Of a DNA stretch of 64,000 bases, positions 58,686 to 64,000 are shown piece by piece. The notes below the pieces were generated by a model. It was not told the origin of the DNA. It saw only the letters and a program-made list of their open reading frames with translations, and ran no database searches. How positions within the stretch are numbered: position 1 is the stretch's first letter; every line of letters starts with the position of its first letter. Source of the DNA: Xanthomonas maliensis (GTDB lineage: Bacteria > Pseudomonadota > Gammaproteobacteria > Xanthomonadales > Xanthomonadaceae). Both the position numbers and the translations under genes were made by a program. Where the stretch lies: assembly GCF_009192945.1 (NCBI RefSeq), contig NZ_NSET01000016.1:1-64000 (forward strand). The letters are read 5' to 3'.

Positions 58686-60509
58686 TTAGTGATCCTGCGA
58701 CACGCTAGGCGGTGCCTGCTCTGGCGCAGCGGCATCGTCGGCTTTGATATCGGCCTCGAACAGGTTCATCAGATCCGCGCGTGCATCGCGCGAGGTCTGG
58801 ATCACCTTCGCCTCGTCGTCGTAGACCAGATGCTGGCGGCGCAGCAGGTCCTCGTCATGCTGGCGGAAGCGCTTGACGTGATCGCGGGCGGCGGTTTGGC
58901 TCAAGCCCAGCGAGGTCAGCACGCGCTCGCTCAATTCCAGGCTGGACGCGAACACCTCGCGAAACGGCTCGGCGCCCAGATCCATCAGTTTCCAGGCGTG
59001 CTGGCGGTTGCGTGCGCGCGCCAACACGGCGGCCTGCGGGTAGAGCCGGCGGATCAGGCGCACCGCCTTGATATTGGTCTCCGGGTCGTCGAGCGCGATG
59101 ACGAAGACCTTGATGCGGTCGGCACCAGCGGCGCGCAGCAATTCCGGGCGAGTGGGGTCGCCGTAATACAGCTGGTTGCCGAACCGGCGCAGGTCTTCCA
59201 CCGTGTCCGGGTTGTGCTCCAGCGCCACGAACGGCACGTGGCGGGCGGTGAGCAGGCGCGCCACCACCTGACCGAAGCGCCCCATGCCGGCCACCAGCAC
59301 CTTGGGCGTGTGCGCATCGATGGTATCGAACGGGCGCTCGTTGGCGGGCTTGGCGGCACGCAGCGTGCCGGCCAGGAGCCGCTGCATGCCTAGCAGCACA
59401 AGCGGGGTCAGGGCCATCGACACACCGACGATGGCGATCAGCCGATCGTGGTCGGCGGCACTCAGCAGGCCGACCCGGTCGGCTTCGTTGAACACCACAA
59501 AGGCGAATTCGCCGCCCAGCCACAGCACGCTGCCCAGCATCAGGCAGCTGCGCAACGGTAACTTCGCCAAGGCGCCGATGCCCACCAACAGCGAGAACTT
59601 CACCAGCAGCAGGATGGCCACGCCAGCGGCGATCAGCCACGGCTCGGCGGCGACCCGGTGCAGGTCGATGCCCATGCCGACCGAAATGAAGAACAACCCG
59701 AGCAGCAGTCCTTCGAAGGGTTCGATCTGCGATTCGAGTTCGTGGCGGAATTCCGAGTCGGCCAGCAATACGCCGGCCAGGAACGCCCCCAGGCTGGCGC
59801 TGAGGCCGGCCTCCTGCATGATCCAGGCGGTGCCCAGCACCACCAGCAGGGCGCTGGCGGTGAACACCTCCGGCATGCGCGTGCGCGCCACCACGTTGAA
59901 CAGATGGCGCAATACAAAGCGCCCGCACAGGATGACGATGGTCAGCGCAGCCATCGCCTTGGCGACATCCTGCCATTCCAGCGTGGCGTTCTTGCTGCCG
60001 CCCAACAAAGGAATGGCGGCCAGCAGCGGGATGGCGATCAGGTCCTGGAACAGCAGGATCGCAAACGCCAGCCGGCCGTAATCGCTGCCCAGCGCCTTGC
60101 GTTCTGCCAGCAGTTGCAGGCCCACGGCGGTCGAAGACAGCGCCAGCGCCACGCCGACGATCAGCGCGCTCTTCCAGCCGACCTCGCCGAGCATCAGCAG
60201 TGCGCCCAGGATCACGGCCGTCAGCACCACCTGGCTGGCGCCGGCGCCGAACACCGAGCGGCGCATCACCGTCAGCCGTGCCGGCGACAGTTCCAGCCCG
60301 ATCACGAACAACAGCATCACCACGCCGATCTCGGCCGCGTTGCCGATGCGCTCGGCATCCTGTACCACGCCGACGCCGCTCGGGCCGAGCACCACGCCGG
60401 CGAACAGGTAGGCCAGCACCGCGCCCAGCCCGAAGCGCTTGAACACCGGCACGGCCACGATGGCCGCCAGCATCAGCACCAGCGCCAATTCCAAACCGCC
60501 GCTATGCAT
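58686..60509 (-). CDS. KefB/KefC-type monovalent cation:proton antiporter (CPA2) with RCK domain
   Basis: 607 residues. The N-terminal ~385 residues contain about 12 membrane helices with GLELSPARL, SSTAVGLQLL and FQDLIAIPLL, the CPA2 exchanger motifs. A cytosolic RCK/TrkA-N domain follows with the Rossmann motif VLVAGMGRFGQVVARLL and a YGDPTRPELLRAAGA stretch. The last ~100 residues are KefC-like. It should export K+ (or Na+) in exchange for protons, gated by nucleotide or glutathione-type ligands. Its start lies about 700 bp from mgtE, with divergent promoters in between. Confidence 0.93.
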   Translation of the reverse strand: MHSGGLELALVLMLAAIVAVPVFKRFGLGAVLAYLFAGVVLGPSGVGVVQDAERIGNAAEIGVVMLLFVIGLELSPARLTVMRRSVFGAGASQVVLTAVILGALLMLGEVGWKSALIVGVALALSSTAVGLQLLAERKALGSDYGRLAFAILLFQDLIAIPLLAAIPLLGGSKNATLEWQDVAKAMAALTIVILCGRFVLRHLFNVVARTRMPEVFTASALLVVLGTAWIMQEAGLSASLGAFLAGVLLADSEFRHELESQIEPFEGLLLGLFFISVGMGIDLHRVAAEPWLIAAGVAILLLVKFSLLVGIGALAKLPLRSCLMLGSVLWLGGEFAFVVFNEADRVGLLSAADHDRLIAIVGVSMALTPLVLLGMQRLLAGTLRAAKPANERPFDTIDAHTPKVLVAGMGRFGQVVARLLTARHVPFVALEHNPDTVEDLRRFGNQLYYGDPTRPELLRAAGADRIKVFVIALDDPETNIKAVRLIRRLYPQAAVLARARNRQHAWKLMDLGAEPFREVFASSLELSERVLTSLGLSQTAARDHVKRFRQHDEDLLRRQHLVYDDEAKVIQTSRDARADLMNLFEADIKADDAAAPEQAPPSVSQDH

Positions 60510-60824
60510 GCGAACTCTCCGCTGAGCGCCGCATTATGACCGCGCGGCCAGACCGCTGCGATGTCGGTGACCCCGCGCCATCCCGGGCAGGCAAGCGGAG
60601 TCGACCTTGCGCGGGTGGATCAGGGATCACGCCATCAGCGCCGGCGGCACGGTGCACGCCGGCGCGATCGGGCGCGGGCACGGTTGGAGAGACCGGCAGC
60701 GTCTTTGCGTCGTCGCTGCGTTCGCCCATTGCCGTCTCCCTTGGTGCTAGCGCAGCCAAGCACCTTGTCTCGATGCAGTGCCTTTTCGACTTTCTGCATC
60801 TGGAAATACGATCCCTAAACGCAT

Positions 60825-60891
60825 CCGGCAAGCCCGTTGCCGGCGATGACCCAGGCGGTTTTCGGAGCGGGGAGCATTGCCCGGGCTTTTT
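60825..60891 (+). promoter_or_regulatory. Possible transcription attenuator in the mgtE leader
   Basis: Hairpin A is CCGGCAA/TTGCCGG (60825-60831/60837-60843) with loop GCCCG. The loop and adjoining bases AAGCCCG (60830-60836) are also the exact complement of CGGGCTT (60882-60888), which is followed by further T residues. The two pairings exclude each other, which is the architecture of an antiterminator/terminator switch. This reading is inference from complementarity; no ligand-binding fold was recognised. Confidence 0.4.
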
Positions 60892-61165
60892 CATCGCACG
60901 CCGGTGCATCGGCATGTTGGCCTTGCTCCTCGATATCCGCTGAGGAGCCCACGGAGTCTGGTTGGTTCCGGCCCGGCTCCCTGCCTGACCGGCGGCTGGC
61001 TGGGCCTGGCGGGCTGGGGATTGACCCGGGCTCTGCAGGCGCGCAGACTGCGCCCCGCACCGTCGGCAAGCCCGGCGGCCGCACCTTTCGGAGCCTTTCC
61101 CATGTCCAGCGACAGTCACTCTAGACCCGGGTCGATGACCCAGCTGACGACCGCCTGAGGCTTCA

Positions 61166-61208
61166 GGTTCGCCGGCTGTCATCGACGACGGTCGTCACCA
61201 GGCGAACC
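61166..61208 (+). promoter_or_regulatory. Hairpin at the mgtE ribosome binding region
   Basis: GGTTCGCC (61166-61173) pairs with GGCGAACC (61201-61208), which ends two bases before the ATG at 61211. An inner GACGA/TCGTC stem adds stability. Formation would hide the region where the ribosome must bind, so translation may depend on opening this stem. Confidence 0.5.
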
Positions 61209-61210
61209 CC

Positions 61211-62578
61211 ATGTACAACCAGACCCTGCGCCTTGCCGAAGGCGTCGATGCCCTGCTCGCCGACCTAGCCGATCTCAACACGGCCGATGCGGTGGAATAC
61301 CTCAATACGCTCGACCGCGAGACTGCTGCGCAGATGCTGTCGGCACTGCCGCCGGCGCGTTCGGTCAAGCTGCTCGAACAACCCGAGCTGCGCGATGCCA
61401 GCGCGCTGATCGCGCTGCTGCCGGCCGAGCAGGCCGCCTCCCTGCTGGGGCAGATGGCCGACGACCGCGCTACCGACATCTTCCATGGCCTGGATGCCGA
61501 TCAGCGCCAGCCGCTGCTGTGGTTGCTCAGTGCCGAGGCGCGGCTGTCGATCCAGGCGCTGATGCGCTACCCGCCCAACACCGCCGGCGCGTTGATGACC
61601 ACCGAGTTCGTCGCCGTGCCATCCGATTGGACGGTCGGCCGCACCCTGCAGCATATCCGCGAGGTCGAGCGCAGCCGCGAGACGGTCTACGCCATCTACC
61701 TGCTGGACCCGCACACCCGCGTGCTGCAGCAGGTGGTGACCATGCGCCGGCTGATCACCGGTGCGCCGGAAGCGCCGATCCTGGACGTGGCCCAGGTCAA
61801 CCCGCCGGTGACGGTGGACCCGGCGCTGGACCAGGAAGAGGTGGCCCGGTTGATCCGTCGCCACGACCTGTTGGCGATCCCGGTGGTGGACGTCAGCGGC
61901 CACGTGCTGGGCATCGTCACTGTCGACGATGTGCTCGATGCCTTGATCGCCGAGTCGACCGAGGACGTGCACAAGTTCGGCGGCATGGAGGCGCTGGACA
62001 AGCCGTACATGCAGATCGGATTCGGCCAGATGATCAAGAAGCGCGCCGGCTGGCTGAGCGTGCTGTTCCTGGGCGAAATGCTGACCGCCAGCGCCATGCA
62101 GCATTTCGAGGACGAGCTGTCCAAGGCGGTGGTGCTGACCTTGTTCATTCCGTTGATCATGAGCTCCGGCGGCAACTCCGGCTCGCAGGCCACCTCGTTG
62201 CTGATCCGTTCGCTGGCCCTGCGCGAGCTGCGCCTGCGCGACTGGTGGAAGGTCGCGTTGCGGGAACTGCCTACCGGCATCACGCTGGGATCGATCCTGG
62301 GCGTGCTGGCGATCGTGCGCATCGCCATCTGGCAGACCGCCGGGCTGTACGACTACGGCCCGCATTGGCAGATGGTGGCGCTGACCATCGGCGCGGCACT
62401 GATCGGCATCGTCACCTTCGGTTCGCTGTCTGGCTCGATGCTGCCGTTCGTGCTGCAGCGGCTGGGCTTCGATCCGGCCAGCGCGTCGGCGCCGTTCGTG
62501 GCGACCTTGGTCGATGTCACCGGACTGGTGATCTATTTCAGCATCGCCGCGTTGATCCTGAGCGGCACGCTGTTGTAG
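61211..62578 (+). CDS. mgtE: Magnesium transporter MgtE
   Basis: 455 residues. The N-terminal MgtE_N superhelix has LNTADAVEYLNTL, MADDRATDIFHGL and a PPNTAGALMTTEFV motif. It is followed by two CBS domains (~140-260) and five C-terminal membrane helices containing LFIPLIMSSGGNSGSQ, the conserved pore motif. It is a Mg2+ channel gated by cytosolic Mg2+ through the N and CBS domains. A long leader upstream with strong hairpins suggests RNA-level control. Confidence 0.95.
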   Translation: MYNQTLRLAEGVDALLADLADLNTADAVEYLNTLDRETAAQMLSALPPARSVKLLEQPELRDASALIALLPAEQAASLLGQMADDRATDIFHGLDADQRQPLLWLLSAEARLSIQALMRYPPNTAGALMTTEFVAVPSDWTVGRTLQHIREVERSRETVYAIYLLDPHTRVLQQVVTMRRLITGAPEAPILDVAQVNPPVTVDPALDQEEVARLIRRHDLLAIPVVDVSGHVLGIVTVDDVLDALIAESTEDVHKFGGMEALDKPYMQIGFGQMIKKRAGWLSVLFLGEMLTASAMQHFEDELSKAVVLTLFIPLIMSSGGNSGSQATSLLIRSLALRELRLRDWWKVALRELPTGITLGSILGVLAIVRIAIWQTAGLYDYGPHWQMVALTIGAALIGIVTFGSLSGSMLPFVLQRLGFDPASASAPFVATLVDVTGLVIYFSIAALILSGTLL

Positions 62579-62610
62579 CGTCCGCTCACCGGACGGACAA
62601 GGAGCGGGCG

Positions 62611-63276
62611 ATGCGTTGCAGCGCACTGTGTCGCATGGGATGGATCGGGTGGTGGGTCATCGCAGTGCCGCAACTCGGCAGGGCCGAACCGCCCCAAACG
62701 GCAGACTGCAGCTACGACCATGCGGCGATGCTGGCGCTGGACGAAAACGCCTTCGACCAGGACATGCAGGGCGGCTGGCGTGTTGTCGCCGACCGCCCAG
62801 GCTGTGCGCTGGCGGCGGCCGAGCTGCTGCGCGACTATCGCCAGGCGCATGCGATCACCGGCGGCATCGTGACGTGGCACGAGGGCCAGATGCGTGCACA
62901 GGCCGGGCAGTCGGCGCAGGCGATCGCGCTGTTCGACCAGGCCCGCAAGCCCGCTGAGCAAGATCTTGCCGGTTGGAATCCGTACGTCGATGCGACGATC
63001 GCGTTCCTCAAACGCGACCGTGCCGGTCTGCAGGCTGCACGCGCGCGGCTTGCCGCGGTCCCGTATCCAGCAGGCGAGGGCATGCCACCGTTGAAGGATG
63101 GCGTCATCGTCTGGCCGGCCGAGAGCGGACGGCCGGAAATCAGCATGCGCTGGCCGCCGAACCTGGATGTCGTCGATGGCCTGCGTACGTGCTACGAGGA
63201 GTCCTATGCGGTCGCCTACGGCTCGGAGCGTTGCCGCACAGCGACCTCGACATCGTCCGATGCCAAGGCGCGCTAG
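62611..63276 (+). CDS. Exported protein of unknown function
   Basis: 221 residues from ATG 62611, with AAGGAG about 8 bp upstream. The N-terminus MRCSALCRMGWIGWWVIAVPQLGRAEPP looks like a signal peptide ending at an R-A-E site. The mature part has alternating helices (AAELLRDYRQAHAITGGIVTWHEGQMRAQAGQSAQAIALFDQARK) reminiscent of TPR-like repeats, and three cysteines. It lies 32 bp after mgtE and may be in the same transcript. I do not recognise a family. Confidence 0.75.
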   Translation: MRCSALCRMGWIGWWVIAVPQLGRAEPPQTADCSYDHAAMLALDENAFDQDMQGGWRVVADRPGCALAAAELLRDYRQAHAITGGIVTWHEGQMRAQAGQSAQAIALFDQARKPAEQDLAGWNPYVDATIAFLKRDRAGLQAARARLAAVPYPAGEGMPPLKDGVIVWPAESGRPEISMRWPPNLDVVDGLRTCYEESYAVAYGSERCRTATSTSSDAKAR

Positions 63277-63481
63277 CGACAAGCGGGCGCCAGCAGGCGA
63301 GGTGGACACGGTGGCGATGCGAGTGGGTGACACGCTGCATCGGCACGCTGCGCTTGCCTGACCGTGGCAGGATGACCGCACGTGGTGGCCGGCCAACAGA
63401 TAGCCCAGTACGGATGCTCGTACATCCCTTCGCACGCCGGTGCGTGTACCGTAGGGCGATGGCATTCGCGTCCCCCGCTCG

Positions 63482-64000
63482 ATGAGTACCTATCACCTGC
63501 AACAGGTCTTCCGTCCCGCCAACGTGGCCGTGGTGGGCGGCAGCCCGCGCGAGCGCTCCGCCGGGCGGGCGGTGGTGCGCAACCTGCGCGCGGCCAACTT
63601 TGCCGGGCAGATCGGCTGGGTCAGCCCGCGCTATCGCGAGATCGACGGCGTGCGCACGGTGGCGCGGCTGACCGATCTGCCGTGGGTGCCGGACCTGGTG
63701 GTGATCACCGCCCCGGCCCGTATCGTGCCGCGCATCGTCGCGCTGGCGGCGCGGCGTGGGGTGGCGGCGGCGATCATCCTCACCGCCGGGCTGGGCAGCG
63801 GCCCGGGGTCGCCGGCGGCACGCGTGGAGGCGGCCGCGCGCACGCGCGGCATGCGCATCCTTGGCCCGCATTGCCTGGGCGTGATCGCCCCGCATGCGCG
63901 GCTCAATGCCAGCATCGCCGCGCATTGCCCGCAAGCGGGCGATCTGGCGCTGATTTCCGAATCCAGCGCGATTGCCGCCGCGCTGGTGGAGTGGGGCGTG
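63482..64000 (+). CDS. CoA-binding acyl-CoA synthetase (NDP-forming)/GNAT-type protein, N-terminal part
   Basis: 173 residues before the window edge, starting MSTYHLQQVFRPANVAVVGGSP. The N-terminal Rossmann CoA-binding domain has VVGGSPRERSAGRAVVRNL, a PDLVVITAPARIVP segment, and ILTAGLGS...RILGPHCLGVIAP, as in NDP-forming acetyl-CoA synthetases and the Pat-like acetyltransferases that fuse this domain to GNAT. The ATP-grasp or GNAT part, if present, lies beyond the window, so the precise subtype is open. Confidence 0.85.
   Translation, partial: MSTYHLQQVFRPANVAVVGGSPRERSAGRAVVRNLRAANFAGQIGWVSPRYREIDGVRTVARLTDLPWVPDLVVITAPARIVPRIVALAARRGVAAAIILTAGLGSGPGSPAARVEAAARTRGMRILGPHCLGVIAPHARLNASIAAHCPQAGDLALISESSAIAAALVEWGV

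Larger units (their letters stand above)
60510..61210. other. Long non-coding interval between the antiporter gene and mgtE
   Basis: About 700 bp without a supported protein gene. Short open frames are present on both strands but none has a recognisable product. The plus-strand half looks like a structured leader for mgtE: a GATGCAG/CTGCATC hairpin at 60772-60800, competing stems at 60825-60888, and a hairpin directly before the start codon (61166-61208). No M-box (ykoK) consensus could be recognised by eye. Confidence 0.5.

Noticed and set aside
60536-61158. Several small plus-strand open frames before mgtE
   Set aside because: They lack credible start sites and domain content, and the interval is better read as a leader with hairpins.

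Overview
The window looks like a chromosomal segment of a Xanthomonas species. The evidence is high G+C DNA, a complete xanthomonadin (brominated aryl-polyene pigment) locus with XanB2, XanA2 and XanC homologues, an sX13-type small RNA directly downstream of polA, and integron attC sites of the Xanthomonas type. No rRNA, tRNA or CRISPR array was seen.

Layout. 1-7 kb: the 3' end of a giant repetitive filamentous-haemagglutinin-like exoprotein, a solitary T6SS TssA-like gene and a small lipoprotein. 7-13 kb: polA, the sX13-like sRNA and an OmpR/sensor-kinase pair. 13-20 kb: two convergent operons I could not assign to a known pathway (alpha/beta hydrolase, two small EmrE-like transporter subunits and a DegT-type aminotransferase, facing a HAD phosphatase, class III aminotransferase, FemAB/GNAT-like protein and arginase-fold protein). 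20-24.5 kb: hemF, a small membrane protein and an exported S9 peptidase.

24.9-43 kb: the pigment locus. XanB2 makes 3-/4-hydroxybenzoate from chorismate, XanA2 activates it and XanC (ACP) carries it. The KS/CLF pair, FabG-like ketoreductase and two hot-dog dehydratases extend the polyene. Two proteins with the flavin-halogenase WxWxIP motif are candidates for bromination. A glycosyltransferase, two acyltransferases, a LolA-like periplasmic protein and an MMPL exporter probably build and deliver the lipidated pigment to the outer membrane. A tannase-family gene sits inside the locus.

43-48 kb: a YcgL gene coupled to a large membrane ankyrin-repeat protein, then a low-molecular-weight tyrosine phosphatase gene split by a 1114-bp insertion made of two integron gene cassettes (a lipoprotein and a trypsin-like protease, each with its own attC). 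This is the most unusual feature of the window: cassette integration at a non-attI site that disrupts a housekeeping-type gene.

48-64 kb: an S8 protease, a YadA-type trimeric autotransporter, a tail-to-tail histidine kinase/response regulator pair whose stop codons share one CTAG, a GH15 glycosidase coupled to zwf (with a histone-H1-like Lys/Ala tail), a KefB/C-type antiporter, mgtE with a long and possibly structured leader, a small exported protein, and the start of a CoA-binding acyl-CoA synthetase-type gene.
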